This document shows positions 13,946 to 27,516 of a DNA stretch of 64,000 nucleotides, in pieces (within the stretch, counting starts at the first letter, position 1; each line of letters begins with the position of its first letter). A program made the position numbers and the translations under genes. A model generated the notes under the pieces. That model did not search any database, was not told where the DNA came from, and saw only the letters and a program-made list of their open reading frames with translations. Source of the stretch: Hirudinaria manillensis (Eukaryota; Annelida; Clitellata; Hirudinida; Hirudinidae). The stretch is from NCBI GenBank assembly GCA_034509925.1, contig CM067527.1:2957501-3021500 (forward strand), in the 5' to 3' direction.

Positions 13946-16900
13946 TCTTGTGCTTGTCGCCACTGCGGTTCCTCTCGACAACGCCGTGACGCCTCGCCTC
14001 ACCATTAACATCATCACCTTCGATTGAAACCACGGCGTCCTCCATCATCATCTCCCCTTCCAGTTTCAACTGCTGCGGACCCGATCTGGATCCGAAGCTC
14101 GGAGGGGGAGATCGAACCTCGCCGTCCGAAGTTCTCTTCTGGCAGCCGACGACGCTGGCATAGGATTTCCTACACAGGGGACTCCACTGGGGGGAGGTGT
14201 TCGCCTCCGGCGACTTTTTGACCTTCGTCCAATCGTGATCGAGAGTCGGGGAAAGGCAGGTCGCCCCGGAAGTTTGCTGAGTAGACGAGGAGAGAGTCGA
14301 CGACGACGAAGACGACGACGTCGACGCAGGTCCCTGAGATCTTAGAGGTGGCAAGGAGGATGGTGACGACAAAGCGGTCGGGGAAGCGTGAACCGTCCCA
14401 GGTGCACCGACGAGACTGCAGTAAATATTTGCAATCCTTGATTCGTCGTTAGGAATACAATTATCAGAAAATGAATCCAATACCATTAAAGGTTAAATAA
14501 ATTCAGTTAAAAAAACACCTCATAATTAGATCCTCAAAATAGGTAAAAAACAGATTATTTTCTTTCTGAATTCCTCCCCTTACTGCCCACTGGGTGCTTT
14601 CAAAGCTTCTTTTTGATGTAGAAAACCATCCGAGCTCATTTCAGAACCGAAAGTGAATTGAAAACTTTTTGTAAAACATTCACAAAATGAAACACCGGTT
14701 ACAAAAACGTTGCGGTCGGAAATAAAATCGAGGAAAAACGTTCGCAAAATCTTTTCTAGTCTCCCAGTAATTTGGTTCCGACATGGAACCAGTCCTTGAT
14801 AGAAGCTCCGAACGAATAAATTTGATCTGTCCATGTCATTTGTTCCTCCTGGACTAAACATTTTGTCTCAAATTGCCCTCTCCTGCTTACTGACCTGTGT
14901 TCACAGACCAGCGGACATTCTCCTCCGCTGACAGGGTCGACGGAGTACACCACCACCGAGCCATTGTTCAGGATCACCATCAAGTATACGGCTCCACCCA
15001 CCCTAGAACAAACAAGGGAGCAAATTCTCCATTAAATATGATCTCAATTTCTTAAATACTAGTTCATTGTAAGCTCTTGTTAAGATTATTGATTATGCAA
15101 GTTGTCGAAGAAACATCGCATAGCAAAAAATTAAAACACTTAAGATACATTTCATGAGACGAATTAATTACATCTGACCTAAAAGTTGGTGACACTGGTC
15201 TGCCAAAAATAAATGAGAAAAATCATGTCTAAAACCCACGAGGTTATGCCGCAGATGTTCCTCAATCCCGAGAGAGGGAGCCGAGCTGCGGCAAAGAACC
15301 TTTCTTGTCCCAGCATCTCGGTCACCTGCGACGGCAGATAACTGGAGGACGTCTTGACCAGGTAATCCATCCAACTTCCTTCTGCAACACCTGGCTCCCT
15401 ATCAGTGGTCCAACGTTGATGTAAATGCCAAAATTGCCAAAACACGTTAGCTTGTATAGATGCATAACTTTCTTGTTAGCATTATTATGTTGTTAATGCT
15501 TACATGAATATTTAATGAAAAAAGTCTGTCACAAATCACATATTACATGCAAAATTAAATTTCATTATGCTATCGATGGTAAGCAGTCTGAAATAAGTTA
15601 TTATTTAAACATGGCTGATAGGAATGTCGATGGTTATTCTGATGCAAGCTGCATTATTTACAATAAAAGACAAAATTATTGCAGTCCATAATTAACAAAA
15701 TCCTAAATATGCAAGAACCTAGAAAAGCCTGGAAATAAATAATGGGAATCTTTAAAAGGAAATCAAAAAGATTTCAGGTCATTCAAAGTTTTTAGAATTA
15801 TTAAGAAATTCAGAAAAATTCAAAAATTGGTCCTGGGGAATTTTGCTAGTGAAAGAGAGAAAAATACGGATTTTGCTGCATCTTTGGGCCTAGCGATTTG
15901 ATGGGTAGAAGGGTTTTGTGCTGGAAGGTGTCTTTGTTAATGTTTAATTTCTTAAATGTAATTAATTTAGTTTAATTTCTTAATTGTAATTAATTTATTG
16001 ATGTCTCACTTGAGTCTAAAGATGTGCACAGTTTCGGTGTTGCTGGAGCAGCAGAGGAAGGTTGAGTCCTTGCTGAATGCCAGGCTGTACACAGTGGCAC
16101 ATCTGATAAAACACGTCAATTGCTGATATTATTATTATTATTAGTAGTAGTAGTATAATTATTTCTGATATTATTGTTATTATTTAAACTGTGTTAATTC
16201 GACAAATAATTTTTCATGATTTTTAAAAATTTTTTAAATGACTAAACGAATGATTTTCGTTTTTAAATTTTTAAATCGAGAAAAGAAATTGCAACCTCTT
16301 CACTCCTCTCCTGAACTCATAGATTTTGGTCTTGTCAACTATTGAAAACACCCTTATGACTGTGCCCTGTGCGATCATCGTCATCATTTATTCCCAATTT
16401 TTAACTTTTAATCGTAAATGAATTAATTTCGGTCGATTGAAATTAAATTATAAATTTTACGAATTTTATGTCGTATATCGACTGAAATCGATATGGTTAT
16501 GAAGAACAACCTTGACAGAAGCTGTGGCCAGCAGCAGTCCATCCTGAGAAATGGTCATGGTTGACAGGAGGCTGTCATGAGCCTCCAAAGTCCAGAACGC
16601 ACTCTGGTGACGAAAGAAAAATGACGCCGCAAAAAATAATTATAGGTGCGAGTAATTATATACTTTAAAAAAAAACACCATCATTAAATCGTGTAACACG
16701 GATAAATATTTTATTTAACAGCAAAAAAAAAATTTAAAAATGCTAAATGTTATTAAATGCATTATTATATGCAAATTCAAATAGCAGTGGCTATTTTAAA
16801 TGCTTTTGAGTAATTCTGAATAACACTTTCATGGGAAGATTTATCAATTTTCGGTGACTAATCTTTAAAAATCATTCAAAATTAAATGAAAAATTAATTG

Positions 16901-17562
16901 CTGCTTAATTTCAAGTGACAGAAATAAAATAGTTCAGCAAAAACTTTGGGTTTTCCCCATTTAGTGGGGGCACGAACGCACCAGGTTTTCCGTGTCGAAG
17001 ACGAGGACCTCCCCGGTCTGGTTGCTCCCGGCGTAGGCGAGGTAGGGATGGGACGGTGACGGAGACAGGGTGAGGGAGTGATAAGTTTTGAGGGGAATGT
17101 CCCTGATGGTGTGCAGGATCCTCATGTCGATGATGTTGTGAATGCAGATGCTGTCTTCCAAGCAGACCACCAGACGCTGGAATGGCAGAGGAGATGTTAC
17201 CAACTCGCTCTAACTAAGATGGAGTCATGATGACTGACTATGAAGTTATAGCTACCAATTTATTATTATTATTATTATTATTAGCAATAAGTTAATTTTA
17301 ATATTTTAGTATTTTATTAATTATATTTAGGTAAATGGAAGCAATTAATTATTAATTTTATGTTGAAAAAGCTCTAAGAAAATATCCAAAAAAAGGTTTT
17401 CAAAACCTGTCACACATGAACAAAAGCGCAAGGTGACCACTTATCGTCCAATCCATCTCCGCGGCCTGGTTTTATTCCGATCCATAAACGTTGGCTAACA
17501 ATGTTCAACATCACAAACTGCTCTAACTTATAAAAAATGCATCACGATAATTATAATATAAC

Positions 17563-17615
<53 letters not shown>

Positions 17616-20600
17616 TAATCATATAATAATAACGAATAATTATTTCCACCAAAAGTGCCTTTCGAGGTTCTTATTGTACTCAAGAAGTTTTGAATGTGTT
17701 TTCTTGATAAAGAGCAGCACTTAACGTTAATGGTCGTATTAATTAATATCAATTAAATATTTATTCATCACTTATTATTATCATTAAATACTTATCATTT
17801 TTGTGCCGAATTTCAGATAATTCAAAACTCTCTCTTAGATTAGACGGTATAACCGAGCCTTAGAAGATTTAAATTTAATATTACAGGCACGATTCCCATT
17901 CTCATTTCAAAATTCCAAACCCTGGTCAATCGCTAACCTGGATATCAAAGAATTCTGGATGATAAATAAATGACATAAATAAATTTCTAAGGCTGATGCT
18001 TCATTTGCATGAACGTACGAATGAGCAAAGGAGGAAGGAAATGGTCTGCAAGCGACGTTATTATAAACGTCTTAGGCCGGGAACAAGATCAGCACGTCAA
18101 ACCTTTATGAACACCGAAAGGGGTGACACGTGGGTCTCACGAGTCGCATTTGACGGCCGCACACGACGATCGTACGTGTTGAGACTTAATTAATCGATGC
18201 CGATTAATTAATCGATTTTTATTAATTAATCTATGTCGATTAATTAGAAGTAGTTAAAGTTAAAAGTTGGTCAGCAGTATTTAAGTTTAATTAATTGAGG
18301 CAAATTTTAATTAGAAGTATTAAAGTTAGCATAATTAGCACATAATTAGCATAATTTAAGTTAACATTACAGGAACTTTAAGTTGCATGTAAAACATTTG
18401 GAAGCTATTTAGCATAACTTTTTGCCAATATTCAATACTTTTTAATCATTTGCAGGCCAATAGCCTGGACCTATGCAGTTAATGATTCACTGACCTCTTT
18501 GCAACTTCTTGTGGCAATTTAATAGCACCACCATCACGTCTGCCAGTGAAGTTCTGAATATTCTGTAATCATGTTATTGAGCCAAAACCTCTCAAAGGAT
18601 CATCTGTTTGGCATGCTTGAATCATTTAACACCATATTCATTGCACGTGTTGCATACTTTTAACAACCAGCAGGTGTCCAGCTATTGACCTGATGCATGC
18701 AAACCAATAGTGCCAAAGTAAATTATTATTAATGTATACATTGATATAATTGATGGCTTTGGCTTCCTTCTCAACAAATTAAATATCAGCTAACCTCTTT
18801 ACATTTAAAGGTTAAGGAGTTTTATAAATAAAACTAATTTATATTCCTGTTCTCAAATAATGATACTCAATAATCAGTCAAATTGATTTAATAAAACAAA
18901 TTAAAATAAAAATGCTATTTATTATTTTTAAAATGTTATTTCACATACGAGGCTAATTTCAAATATTCTCAAGCAATGAGAAGCGATTTTTCGAGTGTTT
19001 CCAGAATCACGAGTCCTTAAAATGGCACGACAGGCATTTGCATGATCTCCAACGTGCAACCATCATCTCTCGGATACGAATACGGATATTCAGAAAAACG
19101 ATGCGAGACAAACAAGACGATTATCAAAATCACCCCCCACTTCCATCAATTTGAGCAAACACTCCGCCAAAGTTTCACCTTTGACGAGCAGATTGCCTGC
19201 AAATCCACAAAAAAGCATCGTCACAAGACGTTCGGTCGAGTTCAGATTGAGCAGGTCGCGATGAATATTCATTTTATGCTAACGACCGGTCATTATAATA
19301 ACTTCGTAAATAATTTATTAGAAAAAAAACAAACTTTAATTTAATTCAAGAGTTTTTAATAAAAAATAATTCGACAAAATAATTTCATAAATTTAACCAT
19401 AAAACGTACTGAAGTAAAGAACTTGCTGGTAATGCTACCAAGAAATTATAATCTCAATATTTATTAATAATTAATAATAAATAATTAATTATCAAAAAAT
19501 ACCAGATCAAACAATCGGTCAGGCTATTACCAAGAGGAGAAAACCATTATCCTTGATAACCTTTTTTATAAATTCATAATAAAGTACAGCAGGCAGAAGC
19601 CATAAAGGGCTTTGAGTCCCAAATTACGTTTCAGTTGTTAACGCATTATAAAAGGGCACGAACCAATTTGTTGAGTTTGATGGACAGAATGTTGCTGGCA
19701 TATTTGTAGGAGCAGACTTCCTTGTGCTTCTTGAAATGATGCAAGACCAGCTTGGATGGGTGGCCGGCAGTTACCAGGGCGATCAGACTGGTCGAGAAGA
19801 GCCGTTCCACCAGGATCACGTCCTCCGCCTCTGAAGGCCGGACGGAATTTAAAGGGATTTATTTTTGTAAATGTTTCAAAAATAAGTTCGGCAAAAGTTG
19901 ATGAAAAATGCTCGAAAAACTAAAAAGTGCATTTGTTTGAAATTGATTTTTCCATTTAATGTTAAACTTTTATTTTCAGAAAGTTTGCAGGTTATTTTAA
20001 GACAAACAACGATATCTCTGCATCTTTAATTTTGTTATTTTTATTATAAATAATTTTAAAAAAATTTATTGAAACTAAATTTCCAAAACAATCCTCAAAT
20101 TAATTTTTTTCAGTGAATTCAAAATTACAGTGAATTCAAAATTACAAATTATTGGAAACAACTGAAATAATTTCCATTGTGACTGTTCAACTTAGAGAAT
20201 GTCAGTCATTGACCATCAATGAATATGATGTCAGCTGCTGGCTCATTCATTACAACAACAGGAAAAAAAGTAATTTAACCAGGTTAAAATAACTTAAAAA
20301 ATAATATTTCTGTGCCATGAAATGCCTTAACAAAAGCAAAGCATTAAGTACAAACCAGATTTGTGGGCTGCTGGAAGAGCTGAGTTGACGCAACTTAGTG
20401 TGAATATTGTGTAATCACTTTTTCGACCGACTATAAGGCAGCTAAAAATAAAACGACAAAACAACTGACGCTAGAAATTCATAAAATAGTCGGTCGCAGT
20501 CTTCATTATCGAGTTTGTTCTCCAACTAAGCATTCGAATATCGAAAATATGTTGCAAAATGACTTTGTCTCTTTTGTCTTGATATATCTCTAGCCAGGGT

Positions 20601-20708
20601 ACGAAAAATAGAGCCAAAAAAAACTTACGAATAATCTTGATTGAAATTGGCATAGCAAGGTGAACCAGACGCTGTACTTGCTTCATCTTGTGGTTCGTTA
20701 AAATTCAT
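13923..20708 (-). CDS. WIPI2: WIPI/Atg18-family autophagy beta-propeller (WIPI1/2 type)
   Basis: Ten minus-strand exons join in phase: 20708-20629, 20393-20356, 19830-19664, 17176-16982, 16603-16511, 16366-16296, 16102-16010, 15398-15240, 15002-14895, 14415-13923; about 498 residues. WIPI hallmarks are plain: ANFNQD near the start, [48 protein letters not shown], the phosphoinositide-binding FRRG (YEFRRGVKR), [24 protein letters not shown], and [12 protein letters not shown]. In the family the FRRG site binds PI3P on the forming autophagosome and the propeller recruits ATG16L1 (WIPI2). The Ser/Thr-rich tail of the last exon is not conserved with relatives I know. Between exons 2 and 3 the usual GYKFFSL strand is absent, so one N-terminal exon may be missing from this model. 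WIPI1 and WIPI2 cannot be told apart with certainty. Confidence 0.88.
17177..19663. other. large WIPI intron with AAT microsatellite
   Basis: This 2.5-kb intron separates the third and fourth WIPI exons. It holds an (AAT)n tract at about 17566-17613 and several meaningless open frames. Around 18180-18245 short ATTAATTAATCGAT-like motifs repeat. No nested gene recognised. Confidence 0.6.
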
Positions 20709-22881
20709 TTGAACGATCAACTTTACCTACGTATCCTCTAAGGCTTCGACTTCACTTATGACAGAACAACCAATATCTACTCCTTTGTTTACAGGCGGAG
20801 TGCAGTTATTAAGGTCAACCTGTATAATCAAGGCCGACTCCGCCTTCAGAATTCCTTAATCAGCTGATATTTTTTAGGAATTTCTGAGCCCTTGCAAAAC
20901 TTTTCGTTATAAAATTTTAGTTTTTTTCAAACATCAGTTTTGATTATTGATTAAGATAAATTTGAACGAATGCTCAATGCTAAAACAATTTTGTGGAAAA
21001 TTACTTCAAGTCTGGTTTGATTCTAAGCGATCTAGACAAAACCAATTCATATCTAAATAATTATCGCATTAAGTTTTAATTTTTAATTAATTTTGATTAT
21101 TACTAACTGCACTTGCTGCTCCAAACGATTTCTTTTTCTAAACAAACGATTTATTTTTCTTAACCTCTAAAACTACTTCTTAAAAATGTCTGTCTCCCGT
21201 CAAGATGATTTTTTTGAATATTAGATGAATTAATCCTAAAAAACTACTATTTAAATCATGGCAAGCAATTTTAGAAGGATTAAGCGGAATAACGTAGACG
21301 TCAATCAACGACATTCATTATGAATTTCAATAACGTTAAATGAATTGCGATTAAGTTTTGAAATGAAAACAAACATTTCAAAATTAAAGGAAAGTGTTGA
21401 AAGAAGTAAATGCGTGTAAGATTATGTGGAAACAAAAGGCATTATAGAGACTATTGAACGCTTTCATGATAAGGTAATAAACACATTTTCTGACTTAGTT
21501 GTAGGAGAATACACAAAAAAGTGCTAATTTATTAGTGCACTTTTAAACCTAAGAGACGTAAAGGCAAAAAGGCGTCGAATAGAAGAGAAGGCGATAACGG
21601 CTACCCTTGTTATTTAGGATGGATAAATTCAGACATTTTGTTGCGTAGAGGTAAGATAAAAAAAAGAACTCTAGCAGCAATCATCCAATTGCTGTAGGAA
21701 GAGGTGTTGATACACGAGACATTTTTTGTTTATCTAGAGTCGCTTGGATTTAGCGGAATGCTACGTAATACCTCTTGTTCGGCTTCTAGAATTTGAGTAA
21801 AAGTTTTATTCGTTGGAAATGGATTAGACGAATGAGACGAATAAGAAAATGTTAAAGTTTCATCTCTCGCCAGAACAACTTGCACGAAGGGATGGAATGA
21901 ACCTAATTTCGCGATCGAGATAACATCGCTTAGGCGATGCCTTCGAGTCGTTAAGAGACTTTTTTTAAAAATCCCTGAAGATATTCGTGCTCCGATAAAA
22001 ACATCTTTCGTATCTTTATTCTCTCTCACGGAAAAAATATGTGAAAAGATAGCGTATTGATTATGTATTGATGGTTTAGAAAATGGATATACTCCTAAGC
22101 TAACGCATTGCTTGACAGTGCATTATGTCTTACTCTTCATTTCTAAGAGTTTCTGAAAAATAAATTCGTCAATTTATCGATGCCATCCTTTGTCAAGTTT
22201 GAGAGGTTTCACAAGATCTTATCCTAATTAAGTCTACTAATAATACTACAGAAGCACATCTTTGACACCAGGAATAATTTCATTTTGCTGAGCAGCTGTC
22301 TGATTTTTTTTTAATTTCTCAGTTAAGCTTCAACGTTCGTCATTTTGTGACGATCACTCTCTTCTATCTCTCTGAAACTGAATATATTGGTGATTTATAA
22401 TTCGTATCCATCATTTACAGTCGGAGTTGGGATATCAAATGCATCGATAAAACTGCATTGTTTCCCACTCTCATAATCGATCATTTCTGACTCCAAGATA
22501 CTTTGATTCACCGAATCAATACCGGAGTTTCCGAAATTAAACATTTTAAAAACAAAGTCCTCACTATTAATCACATTTACAATGATAAGAGAAAAATGAA
22601 AAGGAAAGTTTATAAAGAAAAATCAATAAATATCGCCGTCTTTTTTATCGTTGTCTGCTTTAAAGAAAGGTTTCAAGGCTGGGTGAAATTTGAAATTTGG
22701 GGGTCGTTGGACATCCCTTCGGACATGAAAAGGTTTGAAAAGTGACAAAAGGTCACGTAGAAAAACTTGCATGTAAGCAATTGTTGCCTGCTGGTCTTTG
22801 GGCGGAATTCAGTTAAAAGATAAAGAAGTAGCTTTTTTTGTTGACTAAGCATCATCGATTCCTTTTTCGGTCTTCAACTTT
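20709..22881. other. gene-poor region with one unexplained minus-strand open frame
   Basis: The WIPI promoter should lie just right of 20708. A minus-strand frame at 22029-21730 codes about 99 residues (with VVLARDETLTFSYSSHSSNP) and has balanced codon use, but it begins at GTG with no ATG and no sure splice acceptor. It could be a terminal exon whose partners I cannot find. The rest is AT-rich non-coding sequence. Confidence 0.3.
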
Positions 22882-22932
22882 CCCTAACCCTAACACTAAC
22901 CCCCCTAACCTAACCCTAACCCCTAACCCTAA
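22882..22932. repeat. interstitial telomere-like (CCCTAA)n tract
   Basis: About eight degenerate copies of CCCTAA run together, with variants such as CACTAA, CCCCCCTAA and CCTAA. The orientation places the G-rich strand on minus. This is the common animal telomere unit found inside a gene region. Confidence 0.9.
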
Positions 22933-25200
22933 TTTCGGGGAAATAGGATGAGTCACTGAGTGAGAAAATTTTGAAAATATTTTTAATTTGAACGAGCGAA
23001 TTGTTTTGCATCTCGGAGAACGGTTTATAAATAAATAATTAATTATTTAACGGGTTAGCTGCAGTTATTTGCAATTTAAAGTTTTTTTTTTCAATTTTAA
23101 ATTCAGGAAATTGCCCGATAAAATTTGAGTGATTCGTCCATCGATCGAAATTTCCAGGACAAATGTCCTTCTGTAAAATTCACGAGGCGTCTTTAAAGAG
23201 ATCATCTAACATCTTTAAAGACTCTTGTTGCACCGAATGAACATGAATATTTCTTTATTTCTCCTGTCTTTGTACAAAACCGCTTCTAACTTTCACTCAT
23301 TACGAATTTCTGACGGGTTCAGCGCCGATCTTCTTATGGATTTTTATGGGGTGAAATTAAGAATTTCTTTAGCTAGCATTTTGGCAGATCGTGATCACCA
23401 TCAGTCAAAGCCGATGGAATCAAATCCATTGCGAGACTTTATTAGAAAGATTTCAATTTTAAAATTGCTTAATTCGTAGGCGAGAGAATGGATAAGGGTC
23501 AGTGGGAGCCGTGGTATAGCTCGCGGAATGACGTAAACCCGACCAGATGGTGGCAAATTCTTCTCGACGGATGATGGAGCGAGTGATCGGCCGCATTTAC
23601 CAGGAGGGAATGGAGAGACACGGCGTGATTTGACAGTTCGTTCGGGAGCTGGGGCATTTCAGGAGTATTCCCGGTCATTCGGGCGTGAAAGCGAACGACT
23701 GATCCGTCAGAAACATCTTCATCAGTCTTTTCCGGCACGTTCGATTCCAGTTTTTGGAAGTTTCCAAATCTTTTGTACACCTTTTAGTGAATGAATATAA
23801 CAAATCTTTATCAAATGGAGAGAATCAGAAAATATTTCGATCGACTTTCGTTTTTAGATGAATGTATCTCGAGTTGATCGTGTCCGAAAGCCCAGAGCGG
23901 CAATATTTAATTTCTGAGATTTTAAAAAATGATTTGCTTTGGAAAATGAAAACCGACCAAATTTAGTTGCATTGCAGTTGGATCCTAAAGGTGTCTCACA
24001 GATAAACGAGAGATTTGATCGATAGATTGCTCAACTTTATTCCACACCCAAAGTCACGCCAACTTGGCATTTATCGGCCCCCAACAGTTTCTTCTTTCTC
24101 CATGACCTCGTTTGTCTGTTTTTCGTATCGAAGATTATTTTCATTCACCTCGAAATAATTTTATTTATTAATTAATTCGTTTCTGATTTTTCTCGTGTGG
24201 TGGAGTTTAAGAGTCTGGCTATAATTGCCATTCCTGTCTCCAGGCGACACTTGCGCCAAAATTGATGCAGATGTAATGACGTCATTGTGGAGCAAGTTTG
24301 TAACTGCTTTTTCACGATTTCTGCAATATTTTCAGATAATATATGAGCATAATTATAATATATAAATATAGTATAAGTGTAATTACCAAGCATATTATTT
24401 CAAGAAAAGAGTCTAAAATGAAAAGAATTAAACACACTCTAATCATTTGGACAATTGTTGGAGCTGACATTACCGTCTTGTAAGCAAGAGGGTGTATTAA
24501 AAAACCCCAGCACGACAAAAGCCTGAAGGAAGTCAGGTGGAACACAGATACAGATACAAATACGGATACAGATACAAATGCAGAAGCATATATGGAGATT
24601 TCTGGACAATCAGGAGCGGCTGAAACACGCGACGATACGCACGTCTAACCACTGGAACGACTTTTCTCGAACGAGCGAGATGGCCGAACGATTTCACTAC
24701 TCCAAGAGAAGGGAAAAAAAAACAATTACCAGTCATTCTAACTGGAAAATGTTTCTCAATTTCAATACAATTTTTGATAGTTTTTCTTCTATTTCCGTAA
24801 AAAAAAAAGAATTGAACCGAACTGTATAAAAAAAAAATACAGTCTTCTGAAAGTTTACATGCCGTTCTGTTTTGTGTTGAACCGTTGACCGATCGTGTTT
24901 AATCAAGGACATGGAAGGAAAAATATGAGTTTGGCAAACACTGCTGATTTCCAGGACGATGCGATGTGTTCCACTTTTCGCGGAGCCGAACGCCTGCAAA
25001 CTGGACTCAGCTTCGACCAAAGGCGAGCATCCTTTCTCCGGAAGATAATCTTTTCATTAACGTCTAAATGACGCTAAAAATCAAATAACGATCATTAAAA
25101 AACAAGTAAGAAAAAAAACGAATAACGTCCAAATGAGATTAATCTTTCGACCGTCCCGCACCCACCCGACTACCCACTTCCTCGGTGCGCGTCTGCAAAT
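22933..25200. other. intergenic, islands of balanced base composition
   Basis: Two less AT-rich islands stand out. At 23480-23720 a minus-strand frame of 93 codons starts at GTG only. At 24578-24829 and 24925-25071 there are plus-strand ATG frames of 83 and 48 residues (the latter beginning MSLANTADFQDDAMC). None has a signal peptide, domain or convincing splice sites. A short GATACA-type repeat lies at about 24545-24575. I do not call genes here. Confidence 0.3.
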
Positions 25201-25210
25201 AAATTAATAT

Positions 25211-25342
25211 TCCGCCAATGGGAGACTCCCTTCTGCCAGGCGTGGACATTTATAAAGGGGCGAGTTCGGAACTGGAGACGCGTCTCTCTCCAGAAGGAAC
25301 TCTCGAAGACTTTCCAGAAGGCAAATCTCAAGCCGATCTCAA
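25211..25342 (+). promoter_or_regulatory. TATA/CCAAT promoter with untranslated first exon
   Basis: CCAAT at 25215-25219 is followed by TATAAA at 25251-25256 in the context ATTTATAAAGGGG. A start of transcription near 25280 is inferred from the usual 25-30 bp spacing. The next 60 bp are GC-richer with no ATG and end at a good donor, CTCAA|GTAAGC (gt at 25343). The gene it drives would lie to the right, but I could not find a clear coding exon for it; the frame at 26101 and gene A at 34.8 kb are candidates. Confidence 0.5.
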
Positions 25343-27330
25343 GTAAGCCTTGCTTTCAATTGATTACTGAAGGTAGTACTACAGTGTTCGCTCGCTCGTG
25401 TTCCTAGATTGGATATTTATTAGAAAATACTTCGGGACGTACAAAAAGCAAAAAAATAGACTGTAATAAAAAATAATTAAATATAATAGAAATAAATAAA
25501 TAAAGGGTAGGAAAGAATTAAAGGGTTAGAAATAAATTGATGATAATAATAACAACAACAATAATACTGATAATGACAAACTGAGTAATAATAATAAGTA
25601 ATGATAATAATAATCGACATTGATTAATTTAAGATTTAAGGTATTATTAAGTATTTGGGCTTTCCATATTGTCCAATATCCTCCCAAATAATGATTTAAC
25701 GTGGGTCCAAGAATGGACGGGTTACGTTCAGATAGTCCTTGTCTGGACAGGTGTTGATAATAAGATTATAATGGATAAATATAGGTTAAATAATTATATT
25801 ATTGGATATTTTGTAATTTTAAGTTAATAATGACTATAATTGATTGATTGAATTTTAATAAGTGCCATCCATACATCCATCTATCGTTATTAAAATTTGT
25901 CGTAGGTAACCAGTCATAAATCTGGATTGGTCAAAACTAATAAACGGGTTTTAATTTAAAATTAATTAAAATAAATAAATTAAAAGAAGTAAGCGCTCCT
26001 TAAATATTACAAAATAAAATATCATTAATAGAGAAGTATTTTTTCGAGACAACTTGAAGTCCCCCTTTGTGTGATTGACAATCGTCAATCGTAGAATTTC
26101 AATGCTGAGGCCTTCTGAATCTCCTTACTCTGAGTTTTTAAACGTCGGAGCTGGGTTTCGAACCGACGAGGGCAAGGAAACGATTTCCCGACGTGGAACA
26201 CGTTTAGCGATTTAAAACTGTTCCAACGCGCCTGTTCCTACAGCAACGATTATTACGAGAACCCCAGGGAGAGGAATCATAAATTGTTGTTCTGAAAAAA
26301 TTCTTTCCTCCCTCTTAATGTCAGTCTTAATTGTGCCCTCGGTTTCTTGATAATTGAAATTTATATTTTCAATATAAATACTTCCTTAATAATTCCTTCC
26401 TCAGTGTAAATTTCGGTGTTAAAGATGATGAGTCACGATGTCAATTAGTTGGGTTAGTAATTAATTAACCTCCACGGTATTGCGCTAATAACAAGTTATG
26501 ATCATGATCATCATCATCATCATCGTCGTCGTCGTCGTCGACGACAGATAATATTGCAATCATTATCATCATCGTCATTCGTCGTCGTCTTCTTCATCAT
26601 CAATTCATTGGTCTTGATTGATGGGGTTCTGATTGACTTTACTGGTGCCAAAATGTCATTGGAGTTTATATCTTTGCAGGACACGAACAATTTATTTAAT
26701 TGCAAACTCAAAAATCTGTATTATTATTATTATTATTAATATTGGTATTATTATTACTCATGATTTATACTATTCTAGAATACTTCATATGATTTTAAAT
26801 ATTTTTTAAAATTATGTGTTCAATAGTTAAAAGTGAACTTAACTTTATCGTAAATAAAATAAATAAATTTCAATCGCCTTAATCAACTCCAAACTGAGTT
26901 CAAATGATTACAGGTCCATTAAACTTGTTATGTTTGAACCTTTATAATTTAAATTAATACAAATTCATTACAAATTATATTAATACAAATTGTAATACAA
27001 ATTAAGAAATAAAAATAAAAATAATAATAATCCATAATAAATTATTTATAATTTTAGCCAATTGAAAGTCGTTTTTCGTCGTCTGCGAGATAGGAGTACG
27101 ACTCCTTGTCACGGCCGGTTCCGCTTGGTTGAGCAGACAATTTAATATATGCTGTGTTTTTTTTTTAATATTTTGCTTTTTATTCTTCAAATTCTTTTGA
27201 AAATATTTGTCGATGTTATCGTAGCAGTTAAAATAGTTAAAAATGCGTTTATATCGAGGCAACCAGACTCAGCATTATTACGGCTGTAGATGCTTAGAAA
27301 GTTGTTCTTTGTACTTAGAAATTTAAGCAA
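25343..27330. other. intergenic or intronic; possible degenerate relative of gene A
   Basis: An ATG frame at 26101-26220 includes GFRTDEGKE, which resembles GFRTDLGKR across the exon 2/exon 3 junction of gene A, but with no intron. An acceptor-like site (CCTACAG, ending at 26232) opens a short C-terminal frame NDYYENPRERNHKLLF ending at a TGA. The pieces do not share a phase, so no CDS is called. ATC/GTC trinucleotide tracts lie at 26500-26545 and 26565-26605. Confidence 0.25.
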
Positions 27331-27516
27331 AATAATAATATTTATATGATAATAATAATATTTATATGATAATAATAATATTTTTATGATAATAATAATA
27401 TTTATATGATAATAATAATATTTATATGATAATAATAATATTTATATGATAATAATAATATTTATATGATAATAATAATATTTATATGATAATAATAATA
27501 TTTATATGATAATAAT
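27331..27516. repeat. 20-bp minisatellite, about nine copies
   Basis: The unit AATAATAATATTTATATGAT repeats head to tail with one or two substitutions, then decays into related AT-rich sequence until about 27600. Confidence 0.95.

Noticed and set aside
14024..14221. Plus-strand frame opposite the last WIPI exon
   Set aside because: Antisense to a GC-richer coding exon; no splice or start support.
17996..18193. 65-codon Arg-rich plus-strand frame in a WIPI intron
   Set aside because: No splice sites, domain or conservation signal visible; likely chance.
26140..26220. tRNA-like TTCGAA motif
   Set aside because: The flanking bases do not form a T-arm or acceptor stem, and no A-box lies at the right distance.
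27002..27262. 86-codon minus-strand frame
   Set aside because: AT-rich, Lys/Asn/Ile-biased, starts in simple sequence and has no partner exon.
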